From NCBI RefSeq assembly GCF_002002735.1, contig NZ_MUNY01000059.1:234407-298406 (forward strand): a stretch of DNA of 64,000 bases, written 5' to 3'. Shown here in pieces: positions 7,279-16,739 of the stretch. Under the pieces are notes generated by a model, which was given only the letters and a program-made list of their open reading frames with translations, was not told where the DNA came from and searched no databases. Each line of letters begins with the position of its first letter. The stretch's first letter is position 1. Position numbers and translations under genes: made by a program. The DNA comes from Algoriphagus sp. A40 (GTDB lineage Bacteria; Bacteroidota; Bacteroidia; Cytophagales; Cyclobacteriaceae).

Positions 7279-8796
7279 ATGAGAATCCTTGCTTTTGCAT
7301 TTTGCTTATTTCTTTCCATTGGGATTAAAGCCCAAACACCGAACCGTGACCAGTTGGAAGCCTTGACCGAAAAGCAGTGGCAGCCTGCCATTGCCCTGCT
7401 CTCTGAAATCGTCTCCATGCCCAATGACGCCGTCAATCCCGAGGATATCGAAGTCAATATCAAATGGTGCGAACAGGTATTTGGGGCCAGAGGATGGAGC
7501 CAAGAACGCTTGGATACAGGTGGAATTCCACTTCTCCTTGTGGAGAAAAAACAGCCCAATGCCGCCAAAACCGCACTTTTTTACTTCCATGTGGATGGGC
7601 AAGCAGTAGACATCAGCAAATGGGATCAGCCGGATGCCTATGTTCCTGTCCTGAAAACACAAAACACTTCGGGAAAATGGGAACCGATTCCCATGGAAAG
7701 GCTGAAATCAGAATATAACCCCGAATGGAGGATTTTTGCGAGGTCAAGTTCGGATGACAAAGGTCCAATCGCGATGTTTATTGCGGCTTTGGATGCACTG
7801 AATGAGGCCGGTATGGCACCGGATTACCATATCAAAGTCATTTTGGATTTTGAGGAAGAGCAGGGTTCCCCAAGACTTCCGGCAGCTGTGATACAATACA
7901 AGGAAAAACTGCAAGCTGACCTGATGTTAATCATGGACGGTCCCCGCCATACCAGCAATGAACCGACGCTCAGTTATGGTGCGCGGGGAATTGCTGATCT
8001 GACACTCACCACCTATGGACCAAAAGTACCCCAACACAGTGGCCATTATGGGAATTATTCCCCAAATCCAGCCCTACTTTTAGCTCAGCTTTTGGCTTCC
8101 ATGAAGGATACAGAGGGACGGGTGGTGATTCCCGGATTTTATGATGGGATCAGTTTTTCGGATGCAGAGCGGGAAATTTTCTCGAAAGTCCCTGACGATG
8201 AACCTGCGGTGCAAAAGCGTTTGGGAATTGGGCGTACGGACCAAGTGGGCAAATCCTACCAGGAAAGCATCAATTACCCATCTTTGAATATCCGCGGGAT
8301 GAATTCAGGATATACCGGTGCACAGGCCACGACGATAATCCCAGCCACTGCGGTGGCGGAACTGGATATCCGGCTGGTTCCTGAATCTGACCCAAATCGC
8401 CTTTTTGGATTGATTGAAGCTCATATAAAAGCTCAGGGATTTCACATTGTGAGCAAAGATCCGACGGATGAGGAGCGGATGAACTTTCCCAAAATCGTCA
8501 AGATGGAAAAGTCAATTTCTTACCAGGCTTTTCGCACACCGATGGATTCTGAAGCCGGAGTTTGGTTGAGAAAAGCCATGTACCGAGCTTTTGGGAAAGA
8601 TCCTGTTCAGATCAGAATTGCCGGAGGTTCGATTCCGATTTCTCCGTTTGTGGATGCGTTGGGAATTCCGGCAGTTGCGATCCCAACAGTCAACGCCGAC
8701 AACAACCAGCACAGTCCCAACGAAAACCTGAGATTGGGCAATTACAAGGAGGGAATTTTGACGATTATGAGTGTGCTGAGCGAGCCGATTTATTAA
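7279..8796 (+). CDS. M20 family metallopeptidase, secreted
   Basis: Zinc-dependent amino- or carboxypeptidase/dipeptidase of clan MH, 505 residues. The ATG at 7279 is chosen over the in-frame TTG at 7222 because it gives a clean signal peptide (MRILAFAFCLFLSIGIKAQ). Metal and catalytic residues are visible: His104 and Asp106 in FYFHVDGQ, Asp159/Asp160 in SSSDDKGP, the Glu pair in DFEEEQGSP (192-194), and His478 in NQHSPNE near the C-terminus. The large insertion between the halves is the M20 dimerisation domain. A periplasmic role in peptide breakdown is likely; the substrate is unknown. The gene is monocistronic. Confidence 0.9.
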   Translation: MRILAFAFCLFLSIGIKAQTPNRDQLEALTEKQWQPAIALLSEIVSMPNDAVNPEDIEVNIKWCEQVFGARGWSQERLDTGGIPLLLVEKKQPNAAKTALFYFHVDGQAVDISKWDQPDAYVPVLKTQNTSGKWEPIPMERLKSEYNPEWRIFARSSSDDKGPIAMFIAALDALNEAGMAPDYHIKVILDFEEEQGSPRLPAAVIQYKEKLQADLMLIMDGPRHTSNEPTLSYGARGIADLTLTTYGPKVPQHSGHYGNYSPNPALLLAQLLASMKDTEGRVVIPGFYDGISFSDAEREIFSKVPDDEPAVQKRLGIGRTDQVGKSYQESINYPSLNIRGMNSGYTGAQATTIIPATAVAELDIRLVPESDPNRLFGLIEAHIKAQGFHIVSKDPTDEERMNFPKIVKMEKSISYQAFRTPMDSEAGVWLRKAMYRAFGKDPVQIRIAGGSIPISPFVDALGIPAVAIPTVNADNNQHSPNENLRLGNYKEGILTIMSVLSEPIY

Positions 8797-8825
8797 GGTT
8801 CCACAGTAGGCAGGATTTCCGATTT

Positions 8826-8970
8826 CGGATTTCGGATTTCGGTCACTTCAGCGTTCGATATTCAACATTCGATGTTCGGAGTTAATCCGGATTCCCTGAA
8901 TTTCGGATTTGGGAGTTCGGATTTCGGATTTCAGTCACCTCAGCGTTCGATATTCAACATTCGATGTTCG
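8826..8970. repeat. 53-bp direct repeat, two copies (8826-8878 and 8918-8970)
   Basis: The two copies differ at only 2 of 53 positions. Each starts with CGGATTTCGGATTTC, continues with a TCAGCGTTCGATATTC segment and ends with ATTCGATGTTCG. A partial inverted segment (GAATGTTGAA at 8980-8989) follows the second copy. A shorter relative of the CGGATTTCGG block is at 24272-24305. This is most of the 310-base gap between the peptidase and helicase genes; no coding potential was seen. Confidence 0.85.
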
Positions 8971-9016
8971 ATATTTTTTGAATGTTGAAAAGTTTTAAAG
9001 CCCGAAAATGGAAAGG

Positions 9017-9058
9017 TGTCCAATGTCCAATGTCCAATGTCCAATGTCCAATGTCCAA
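9017..9058. repeat. Six perfect tandem copies of a 7-bp unit (TGTCCAA)
   Basis: Exactly six units in a row without substitution, 42 bp in all. This is a variable-number-type microsatellite between the M20 peptidase gene and the 3' end of the helicase gene. Confidence 0.9.
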
Positions 9059-9106
9059 CAACTTCTATAGCCTCGTACTTCGTAACTCGTAAATCAAAAA
9101 TTCTAC

Positions 9107-11374
9107 TCATTCCTTCTCCTCTCCCGAAAACAACACCAATCTCAGCGTGCCGTAGTCGTATTTCCCTCCGAAATGTTCAAAGTAGGGTTTGAGCGAATCA
9201 AACTTTCCAGCCAAAGGTTGAATCTCTCGAATGGCCTCATCCGACACGAGTTGCTCCAGTTTGAGTGTACCTGATTTTACTCCAGCTCCCAAATGTCCCA
9301 TGATGGTCGTCAGCGCATACTCCCTTTCTGTGGCGATTTCCTGCGGACTTTTTCCTTCGAGAAACATCTGGACGCTGAGCAAGCTTGAGCTCCCCTTCTT
9401 CTCCTTTGGCGCTTTTGTCTTTTTTTCAACAGATTTTTTCCTCCCGGTTTTGGTGCTTGCTTTGGCTTTTTCAGGGAGGCTTTCCCGAAGTTTATCCAGG
9501 ATAGATTTCCTTTTTTGAGCAATCTGCTGCTCCAGATCCGGCATTTTCCCGGTGATCTCTCCTTTGGAGATGGCCTGGATCAAGCGCCCGGACCTGGCAA
9601 TGTCCAAGTATTTACGAAGCAGTTCCAATTCGAGTTCCTCGAGACCGTTTTGGTAGGTTTTGATTCGGGAGAAGTCCTCCACTTTTGCCTGATGAAGCAT
9701 CAGCTTTTCCAAAATACCCTGGAGAAAATTGAGATAATATCCGGTTCCTTTTTCTACTCTTTCGAGAAGTTTTTGCTCTTGGTTTTGCTGAAGCAGCACC
9801 AGAAGTTGTGTCCTAAACTTCCGTGTATTTTCCCCCTCTGCTTCCAAGGACTGATAGATGTCTGGAAGGTCCTTTCTCAGGTTTTCATCTTCAAACTCCA
9901 GGCTGCTGTCCTGATCTTTGTCAAACTGGCTGATGGATTTGATCAGACTTTCAAATTCAAAAGTTTCCTGAATGAGCCGGTTGAGATAGTTTACCTGATT
10001 TTGAGAAAGAAGTTCACTCAAGTCCAATTGAAGGCCCGCTCCTTTGGTGAAATCAACCACCTTGGGATCTGAATAAATCACTTCAGGCTGAACCCGAGTA
10101 CGGAGAATCAAGCCATCCAAGGTCCTCAATCTGCTAAGAGCCACATAAACCTGCCCCGGCGCAAAAGCCTGCCCCACATCGATGATAGCCCGGTCAAAAG
10201 TCAAGCCTTGGCTTTTGTGAACCGTCACAGCCCAAGCCAGCTTAATGGGATATTGGGTAAAAGTCCCTATCACTTCCCCTTCCAGCTCTTTGGTATCGGG
10301 ATTGATTCGGTATTTTTTGTTTTCCCAAAGCTCTTTTCGAAGGACAAATTCCACTTGGGAATCGTCCAGTTCCACGATGACCTCCTCCTTTTCCAATTTG
10401 GTAACAGTGGCAAGTTTACCGTTGAAATAGGAAGAATTTCCCGAGGAATCGTTTTTGATAAACATGACCCGCGCCCCGACTTTCAGTTCTATGGATTTGG
10501 GAAGCGGAAAAAGTGTCTCCGGAAATTCCCGATCCACTTCAGCCTCAAAGAAGAAAGAAGGACTGTCAAGCCCCCGAAGTTCTCTCAGGTTCAATTCGTC
10601 GGCCTTGTAATTATGGGTGGTCAGGGTGATGGTTGGCGGCAAATCCCGGATTTCATCCAGCGTTTTAAAATGTTGATTAAGGATTCTCACATCCTCCGGA
10701 GTAGCGCGGTTGTCCCTCAGATTGTTCAATATCCGAATAAAAACATCATCGCTTTGCCGAAAGATTTTGTCCAACTCGAGGTAGACCATCCCGGAGTTTT
10801 GAAGCGCTTTTGCCTCAAAAAAATGCATGGAATTGTAAAAGCGGTTCAGGACGGCCCATTCCTGATCTTTGACCACTGGAGGCAGCTGATACAAATCACC
10901 GATCAAAAGCACTTGAATTCCCCCAAAGGGAACCTTGTAATTTCGCTTGACACTCCTCATCCGATAATCAATCGCATCCAGAATGTCCGCTCGCAGCATA
11001 CTGACTTCGTCGATCACCAGCAGGTCTATGGCTTTGAGTACATTCCTTCGAAGCTGATTTAAGGGATGTTTTCGAGCCAGTGTCTGCTGTGTAAAAAAGC
11101 CAAACTGATCGGTAAAATTCCCTTCTGCTTCCCGAGTAGGAAGAAATGATCCAAAAGGCAACAGAAATTGAGAATGAATCGTCACTCCTCGCGCATTGAG
11201 GGCAGCGATTCCGGTCGGGGCTACGATGACAAACTGCTTGTGGGTGAGCCTGCTGAGGTCCCTCAAAAAAGTGGTTTTCCCCGTTCCTGCCTTACCTGTC
11301 AAAAAAATCGGAGCTCCTGTGTTGTTGATAAACTTCGCCGCCAGCTCCAATCGGTCGGTCGATTGATTTTCCAT
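9107..11374 (-). CDS. PIF1-like DNA helicase with C-terminal helix-turn-helix
   Basis: A 755-residue superfamily 1B helicase. Walker A is GKAGTGKT at residues 27-34 and Walker B is VIDEVSML with Asp122/Glu123. PTGIAALNARG is motif Ia, and the C-terminal helicase motifs include AVTVHKSQGLTFD and VALSRLRTLDGL. After the motor core comes a basic linker, then a helix-turn-helix domain (SVQMFLEGKSPQEIATE, HTH_40-like) as in Bacteroidota PIF1/RecD-like proteins. Such helicases unwind structured DNA such as G-quadruplexes and stalled forks. It is transcribed away from the PaiB-like gene. I see nothing missing. Confidence 0.9.
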   Translation of the reverse strand: MENQSTDRLELAAKFINNTGAPIFLTGKAGTGKTTFLRDLSRLTHKQFVIVAPTGIAALNARGVTIHSQFLLPFGSFLPTREAEGNFTDQFGFFTQQTLARKHPLNQLRRNVLKAIDLLVIDEVSMLRADILDAIDYRMRSVKRNYKVPFGGIQVLLIGDLYQLPPVVKDQEWAVLNRFYNSMHFFEAKALQNSGMVYLELDKIFRQSDDVFIRILNNLRDNRATPEDVRILNQHFKTLDEIRDLPPTITLTTHNYKADELNLRELRGLDSPSFFFEAEVDREFPETLFPLPKSIELKVGARVMFIKNDSSGNSSYFNGKLATVTKLEKEEVIVELDDSQVEFVLRKELWENKKYRINPDTKELEGEVIGTFTQYPIKLAWAVTVHKSQGLTFDRAIIDVGQAFAPGQVYVALSRLRTLDGLILRTRVQPEVIYSDPKVVDFTKGAGLQLDLSELLSQNQVNYLNRLIQETFEFESLIKSISQFDKDQDSSLEFEDENLRKDLPDIYQSLEAEGENTRKFRTQLLVLLQQNQEQKLLERVEKGTGYYLNFLQGILEKLMLHQAKVEDFSRIKTYQNGLEELELELLRKYLDIARSGRLIQAISKGEITGKMPDLEQQIAQKRKSILDKLRESLPEKAKASTKTGRKKSVEKKTKAPKEKKGSSSLLSVQMFLEGKSPQEIATEREYALTTIMGHLGAGVKSGTLKLEQLVSDEAIREIQPLAGKFDSLKPYFEHFGGKYDYGTLRLVLFSGEEKE

Positions 11375-11486
11375 TCAACTAAATTAAATTCTTTACAGGT
11401 AAAGCCAATCTTGTAACCGTTAAAAATGACCTGACATTTGAATGCGAATTCTTAAATTTCAAATCTCAAACCTCAAATTTCCTTTC

Positions 11487-12107
11487 ATGTACATCCATCC
11501 GAAAAACACCTGGGAAAACGAACCTGAAATCATTGAATTCATCAAGAAGAATGCATTTGCAACACTGGTAAGCCAGGTTGAGGGCAAACCTTGGGCGACT
11601 CATATCCCTTTTGTCCTGGATCAGGATGGGGAGGGAAATCCTATCTTGAGCGGACATGTGGCTAGAGCCAATCCCCAGTGGAGGTCCATTCCCGACCAGC
11701 AAGAGGTGTTGGTTATTTTTCAGGGTCCACATGCATACATTTCCTCCTCCTGGTACAATCATGAAAATGTGCCTACCTGGAATTACCTTGCTGTGCATGT
11801 CTATGGGAAAATCAGGTTTATCGAAGGCGAAGAGCTGATGCATCACCTGAAATCACTTGTGAATACCTATGAAACTGGCCGACCAAACCGGGTAAGTGTC
11901 GAAACCATGTCTGAAGCCTATGTGCAAAGTCAGGTAAGAGCATTGGTTGGATTCGAAGTGAAAATCGAAGAAGTAAAGGCAAGCGCGAAGCTTTCCCAAA
12001 ACAGGGATGATGTCAACTACCAGAATATTGTCAAAAAGCTGGACGAAAGTCCGTTTCCATTGGATAAGGAGATAGCGGAGGAGATGAGAAAAATTAGACC
12101 CCTTTAA
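11487..12107 (+). CDS. FMN-binding PaiB-like protein
   Basis: A 206-residue split-barrel flavin-binding protein of the PaiB (FMN-binding negative transcriptional regulator) family. Signatures are SGHVARANPQW and FQGPHAYISSSWY, followed by NVPTWNYLAVHVYG. The ATG at 11487 (MYIHPKNTW) is the family's usual beginning. The upstream ATG at 11442 would add 15 residues read from a low-complexity A/T/C-rich repeat and is rejected. PaiB of Bacillus represses sporulation and protease genes; here the role is unknown and could be enzymatic. It ends at a hairpin shared with the protease gene. Confidence 0.85.
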   Translation: MYIHPKNTWENEPEIIEFIKKNAFATLVSQVEGKPWATHIPFVLDQDGEGNPILSGHVARANPQWRSIPDQQEVLVIFQGPHAYISSSWYNHENVPTWNYLAVHVYGKIRFIEGEELMHHLKSLVNTYETGRPNRVSVETMSEAYVQSQVRALVGFEVKIEEVKASAKLSQNRDDVNYQNIVKKLDESPFPLDKEIAEEMRKIRPL

Positions 12108-12112
12108 AGGAA

Positions 12113-12137
12113 AAAGAGCCCCTATTTGGGGCTCTTT
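12113..12137. terminator. Bidirectional terminator between convergent PaiB-like and protease genes
   Basis: The perfect stem AAGAGCCCC/GGGGCTCTT has a five-base loop, with A-rich and T-rich flanks. Confidence 0.85.
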
Positions 12138-12158
12138 CATTTATGGGAGATTATGCAA

Positions 12159-13556
12159 TTAGAATCCTGAAACGTTCAATCTGGCTCCCGTTAAAACTTT
12201 CCCGGAAAGAGAAGCAGTTGAGGTAGCGGAGCTCATGATTGCAGACTTGATCTGGGTAGCCGTTGCGCCTGGATTCGATGAAGCATACAATGCTGCCGCT
12301 CCCGATACGTGAGGAGTAGCCATTGAAGTCCCATTGTAGCTCGCATAGCCAGAACCTATGGTTGCATTTTTACCTTTTCCAACGGAAATAGGAACGGTAG
12401 ACCAAATGGCAGAACCAGGTGCTCCAATATCCACAGTAGTTACTCCATATTGGGAGAATGAGGACAAAGCTCCGCTGTTGGTGATCGAAGCCACTGCGAT
12501 GATATTGGCTGAAGTATATCCGGATGGGTAGCTGCTGGGTGATGTGTCGTTGTTGGTACCGGAATTACCTGCTGCAGCAATAAAAAGAATTCCGGCTGCA
12601 CCTGCTCTATCGATGGCATCTTTCAGACCCTGTGAAAATCCTCCTCCACCCCAAGAGTTATTGGTTGCCACGATATTCAACCCGTGACGGGTTTTCAAAT
12701 CCGTAAAATAATCCACAGCCTTGATCGCATTGGCCAAGGTACCTCCTCTGGTACCAAGAAACTTAGCTCCAATCAATTTCACATTCCAAACCACTCCGGC
12801 TACGCCCTTGCCGTTTCCGCCTGCACCACCGATCGTACCGGCCACATGGGTACCGTGGTCGTCGCCTGTTCCGTCAAAAACACTGTTGTTTCTTCCATCG
12901 AAATCCCAACCATAGGCATCATCCCGGTATCCATTTCCATCATCATCTACACCATTGCCGGCAATCTCCCCTGGATTTACTCCGGCATTCGCAGCTAGGT
13001 CCTCATGGGTGTACATGTAGCCTTCGTCGATGATTCCGATGTAAACAGTAGAAGAACCCAGTTTATTGGCAGCCCAAGCCTCATTGGCTCGAGAACCATT
13101 TTGGTTTCCACCGGCAGACATTCCCCAAAGTGAACCATTGGTGAAATAGGGGTCATTGGAAGTTGCGTAATGGTGGTAAATCCAGTTAGGCTCTGCATAC
13201 TCGATTTCGGGCATTTTTTTAAGTCGCTCGATGGCTTCCATGGTTCCAAGCTTGGATTCAACAAGAAGCAAATCTCCTGAATCTTCCCCTTTTCGGGCAT
13301 TTGCCAATTCCATAGAACTGGTTTTGATTTCTTCCACTATGCTTGCCTGGATCATGTTGAGAATATCCTGAGATAATCGGGACCCTTTGTTTGCCGACTT
13401 GTACTTGATCAAAAGTTGGCCCGGAACAAAACTTTGTTCAAACAATTGTTCAGTGGCATCTCCAGCCACCACATCATCCTCGATGATAGTTTCTCCACAG
13501 GATGCTGCCAAACCCAATAGGGCTGAAAAGGACAGCAAAGAATAAATTTTTCTCAT
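12159..13556 (-). CDS. Subtilisin-like serine protease (S8), lipoprotein
   Basis: A 465-residue exported protease. The ATG at 13556 is chosen because it opens a lipoprotein signal with lipobox LAASC (Cys20); the upstream in-frame ATG (13601) would bury it. Residues about 40-125 are a prodomain-like region (VPGQLLIKYK, PEIEYAEPNWIY) typical of fervidolysin-type S8 enzymes. The catalytic triad is Asp177 (GIIDEGY), His237 (DDHGTHVAG) and Ser411 (NGTSMATPHVSG), with oxyanion Asn331 (AAAGNSG). Cell-surface proteolysis is likely. Acidic DDDGNGYRDD could bind calcium. There is no T9SS tail; lipidation anchors it instead. Confidence 0.93.
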   Translation of the reverse strand: MRKIYSLLSFSALLGLAASCGETIIEDDVVAGDATEQLFEQSFVPGQLLIKYKSANKGSRLSQDILNMIQASIVEEIKTSSMELANARKGEDSGDLLLVESKLGTMEAIERLKKMPEIEYAEPNWIYHHYATSNDPYFTNGSLWGMSAGGNQNGSRANEAWAANKLGSSTVYIGIIDEGYMYTHEDLAANAGVNPGEIAGNGVDDDGNGYRDDAYGWDFDGRNNSVFDGTGDDHGTHVAGTIGGAGGNGKGVAGVVWNVKLIGAKFLGTRGGTLANAIKAVDYFTDLKTRHGLNIVATNNSWGGGGFSQGLKDAIDRAGAAGILFIAAAGNSGTNNDTSPSSYPSGYTSANIIAVASITNSGALSSFSQYGVTTVDIGAPGSAIWSTVPISVGKGKNATIGSGYASYNGTSMATPHVSGAAALYASSNPGATATQIKSAIMSSATSTASLSGKVLTGARLNVSGF

Positions 13557-13806
13557 AAGGCTAAATTGGTTAAGGTTCTTTATAAAATTTAAGCTATCCA
13601 AAGTTCAAATCCTATTGATGGCATTTCTTTTCAAGGCAGTCACAACTCATTCATATTTAAGCTTTTGATTTTTGGAGGTCTTATTCAATAAATCAAAAAG
13701 GAATTACTAATTGATTATTCATTTTCAACTTTCATATGCTTGTCTTGGCGTAAAACCAGGGACAATTTTTCTTAACTTTTGCCATTCATTTAAACTCATT
13801 TTTATC

Positions 13807-14091
13807 ATGACAAAAGAGGAAATAAAAGCCAATGCAAGTGAAGCACTTGCCGATGCCAAATCAAAAATCCAGGAACTGGATGCAAAAAAAGACAGCATCT
13901 CAGCAGAACTCAGAAGTGAGTTTCAGGAAAAAATGGATGCCATAAAGGCAAAAAAAGATGCACTTGAAGCGAAAATAGATGGACTTGAGGATGACGCCGA
14001 GGAAAAGTGGGAGGAAATAAAAGAAATTCTCGGGGATTCCCTCAAGTCCTTCAAGGAGGGTTTTGCAAACCTTGGAAGATTATTTGATTAA
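13807..14091 (+). CDS. Small coiled-coil protein of unknown function
   Basis: 94 residues, almost wholly alpha-helical and rich in Lys, Glu and Ala, with heptad-like spacing from about residue 5 to 80 (AKSKIQELDAKKD, MDAIKAKKDALEAKID). The ATG at 13807 fits the helical composition; the open frame extends upstream to 13711, but that part reads as non-coding. There is no signal peptide. Similar short helical proteins in Bacteroidota resemble stress-response or apolipoprotein-like helices, but I cannot assign a family. It lies in a roughly 560-base region between divergent and convergent neighbours and has its own terminator. Confidence 0.7.
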   Translation: MTKEEIKANASEALADAKSKIQELDAKKDSISAELRSEFQEKMDAIKAKKDALEAKIDGLEDDAEEKWEEIKEILGDSLKSFKEGFANLGRLFD

Positions 14092-14093
14092 AG

Positions 14094-14120
14094 TAAAAAA
14101 GCCGGTCTTCGGCTTTTTTA
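14094..14120. terminator. Bidirectional terminator overlapping the next gene's stop
   Basis: AAAAAAGCCG/CGGCTTTTTT with a five-base loop. It serves the coiled-coil gene and, from the other strand, the AsmA-like gene whose stop codon lies inside it. Confidence 0.85.
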
Positions 14121-15722
14121 CTTTTCAGAGGACTTGAGAATTTCCTTTGCGGCTCCACCTGGTACAATCTGCATGATCCCCTCTTTTGTGCTTTTCCAAA
14201 ACAGGTGAAAAGGCCCACGATACCGGTTGCGCTGGGTACTATAATCTACAGTCATGTATCTTTTCTCACCAGGCATATTCGAAGTATTGATTGCAATATT
14301 GGCCGCAATGGAAAGAAGCTTGTTTTTCTTCTGAGAATCTTTTTGGTAAAGCTCAATTTTCAAATCTGTGTAGTCAAATCTGAACTTATTCGTTGATTTC
14401 ATCTGATCAGCATGAATCTTCAGATTCATTTTGGCCAAATTCCCTGTTAAGATCTCTCCGTTCATGATAGGGTTCAATATCTCATTCAGCTTTGGCAAAT
14501 TGAAATTAGAAAAGTTGGCATCCATTACAAACTCATCCTTGTCGTAAAGCACTTGCAAAGTCAAATCCAAAATTCCGCTGTTTTCAATTTTTCCAGTAAA
14601 CTTTCCGCCAAAATGAAGATACTTGGTCTGAAGCTCGGGAATCGTTGTGATATTGACCAATTCACCGTTTAAATGGTCAAAGCTGAGCTTCCAGATGTCA
14701 TTTGTTCCCGGAACTGATTCCGAATAGGTTATTGCACTATTGGTGACTTGAAGTGTATCGAGTTTGAGTGGAAATGAAATTTTGTTTACCATCCCCTGAA
14801 ACAAAGGCTTGATTTCTTCTTCGGGTCGCGAGAGGTTTTTGTCACGAAAATCATCCAAAATCAGACCGGCAATTTCAAGTTTTCTGGCTCTGATATCTAT
14901 GTCGGAAAACAGGTTACTGTTGGCTTCCAATCCGGAAAAAACCAGGGAATCCAATTCAAAATCAATTAAATCGGTTTGGAACTCCACTTGAGTTGAAGCT
15001 TTTCTAAGCCCTTCAGGATATTTCAAAGAAATGCTTTCCAATTTCAGCTGCTGGGTTTGGGTATCAAATCCGATTTTTCCGACATTAAATTGCTGGCCAT
15101 TGGCCATTTTGTAATCCATACTGTCTATCGAAATGAAAATTCTGCCGTAGTCAAACGGAATAGGATAATTCCATTTCAAAGAATCTGTTCTGAGTTCGGT
15201 AGCAACAATATTAAAATTGCTCAAAGTCCCGACCTGTTCTTCGCCCAAAACAATCCGTGCACTGGCATTCCCCAGTTCAAAGTTTTCAATTCCCCCCCTT
15301 GACAGGATATCTCCAAAAAAACCCTGAAGCGCTTGGCTAGCTCTTTCTTTTTTGGGATTCTCTAGGGGAATGTGGATTACAAACTCAGGATTTGAAAACT
15401 TCAATTCTTTGATATCAACTTCCCGATTGAGATATAGCTTTCGCAAATTAAGTTTATTCAAAAAAACCTGAGAAACATGCCCTTGCACAAATACCCCTTC
15501 CTGGTCTCCAGCGGGTGAAATATGTACGTCTGAAATTAGAATAACGCGCTGAAAGAAGTCAAAATCAAATTTTTCAAAGCTGAAATTGTATTTTCGATCG
15601 GGCTTTGAATTAATGATACTTTCTAGATTTTGATTGACCCAATTATTTCCCCAATACACTCCAATGCTCGCCAAAACCATTAGAATGACGAAACATATTC
15701 CTAAAATTTTTAAAACTTTCAT
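14118..15722 (-). CDS. Large membrane-anchored AsmA-like protein of unknown function
   Basis: 534 residues: one N-terminal membrane helix (about residues 5-25), then a long periplasmic beta-rich part. The order (short helix, RKYNFSFEKFDFDF, DVHISP, many alternating beta strands) resembles the AsmA/DUF748 group of proteins that bridge the envelope and move lipids, but the match is loose and no catalytic motif is seen. No Cys lipobox or T9SS tail is present. It is transcribed alone, convergent with the coiled-coil gene and divergent from the phosphatase gene. The function should be treated as unknown. Confidence 0.65.
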   Translation of the reverse strand: MKVLKILGICFVILMVLASIGVYWGNNWVNQNLESIINSKPDRKYNFSFEKFDFDFFQRVILISDVHISPAGDQEGVFVQGHVSQVFLNKLNLRKLYLNREVDIKELKFSNPEFVIHIPLENPKKERASQALQGFFGDILSRGGIENFELGNASARIVLGEEQVGTLSNFNIVATELRTDSLKWNYPIPFDYGRIFISIDSMDYKMANGQQFNVGKIGFDTQTQQLKLESISLKYPEGLRKASTQVEFQTDLIDFELDSLVFSGLEANSNLFSDIDIRARKLEIAGLILDDFRDKNLSRPEEEIKPLFQGMVNKISFPLKLDTLQVTNSAITYSESVPGTNDIWKLSFDHLNGELVNITTIPELQTKYLHFGGKFTGKIENSGILDLTLQVLYDKDEFVMDANFSNFNLPKLNEILNPIMNGEILTGNLAKMNLKIHADQMKSTNKFRFDYTDLKIELYQKDSQKKNKLLSIAANIAINTSNMPGEKRYMTVDYSTQRNRYRGPFHLFWKSTKEGIMQIVPGGAAKEILKSSEK

Positions 15723-15938
15723 TGGGATTTCTTTTCGAATTTGAAAAAGGAGACAAAAACTTCACAATCAGAACACTAAATATGCCCAATTTCCAATTGG
15801 CATAACTTGATATTTTTCATTCTCAGGAATGCAGGACAAGAGTCGAGCCGATTTAAAGAAACAACCAATTACAAACAATTTCTTTTCCCTTCGTCAAAAT
15901 TGGGTACGTGGGTAAATCACATTTTAATACATTTGGGA

Positions 15939-16739
15939 ATGAAGCAATTTTTCATTGTCTGGATTGCAAGTTGTATCCTTGCTTTCCCAATTTCAGCACA
16001 AGAGATCAAAATCTTAACATATAATATTCTCCACGGTGAACGGGCAGATCAGCCTTCTAGCCCAAATTTAGCGGATGTTGCAAATTTATTGGTTCAAATT
16101 CAACCTGAAGTCATTGCTCTGCAAGAGGTTGACAGCATGACAGTAAGGTCTTCTGTTGTAAATGGAGAACCCATAGATTATGTCTACAAATTAAGCCAGG
16201 AAACAGGATATAGAGGTTACTTTGGAAAGGCCATGGTATATGACGGAGGTGGCTATGGTGAAGGGCTTTTGGTAAAAAAAGGCTCCAATTACCATACAAT
16301 TAAACTCCCAAATCCTGCAGGAGGAGAGACCCGGGCCATAGCTTGGGTCAAAGCAGAACTCAAATCCCTGGATGAATTCTATTTTGGAGCAACCCATCTC
16401 TGCCATGAATTTGAGGCAAACCGAATTGCCCAACTTGATTCCATTATTTCTTATGCTGACTCCTTGAACAAACCTGTGATTTGGGTTGGAGATCTTAATT
16501 TCACCCCGGATTCTCCGGAATACGCAAGTATTCCGGAGCATTGGAAAGAGGCTGGGGCAGTGGCTGGGGATCTCCAAAACACCTACGGAACAGCACAGTC
16601 AGGGGCCAGGATTGACTATATTTGGTATGATTCACGGAAGTTGGAGCTGGTGGAATACAAAGTTTTAACCGACATCACCTTTTCAGACCATTATCCTGTC
16701 TGGGCAGTGCTCAGACTGAAAAAAGAAAACCCAGAATGA
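15939..16739 (+). CDS. Secreted endonuclease/exonuclease/phosphatase (EEP) family protein
   Basis: 266 residues. The ATG at 15939 starts a signal peptide (FIVWIASCILAFPISAQ); the 44 codons upstream of it are not protein-like. EEP-fold motifs are in order: LTYNILHGE (Asn29), VIALQEVD (Glu63), GATHLCHEF, VWVGDLNFTP, RIDYIW and SDHYPVWA near the C-terminus. This fold cleaves phosphodiester or phosphomonoester bonds with a metal ion; an extracellular nuclease or a phospholipid/inositol phosphatase is possible. It overlaps the downstream DUF1080 gene by four bases (ATGA), so the two are translationally coupled. Confidence 0.85.
   Translation: MKQFFIVWIASCILAFPISAQEIKILTYNILHGERADQPSSPNLADVANLLVQIQPEVIALQEVDSMTVRSSVVNGEPIDYVYKLSQETGYRGYFGKAMVYDGGGYGEGLLVKKGSNYHTIKLPNPAGGETRAIAWVKAELKSLDEFYFGATHLCHEFEANRIAQLDSIISYADSLNKPVIWVGDLNFTPDSPEYASIPEHWKEAGAVAGDLQNTYGTAQSGARIDYIWYDSRKLELVEYKVLTDITFSDHYPVWAVLRLKKENPE

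Noticed and set aside
9017..9058. CRISPR-like short regular repeat array
   Set aside because: The 7-bp units are directly adjacent with no spacers, so this is a simple tandem repeat.
11442..11486. N-terminal extension of the PaiB-like protein
   Set aside because: The added residues are read from a low-complexity repeat; the family starts at MYIHP (11487).
15928..15935. TACATTTG as promoter of the EEP phosphatase gene
   Set aside because: It matches TAnnTTTG but lies three bases before the ATG, so transcription would start inside the gene.
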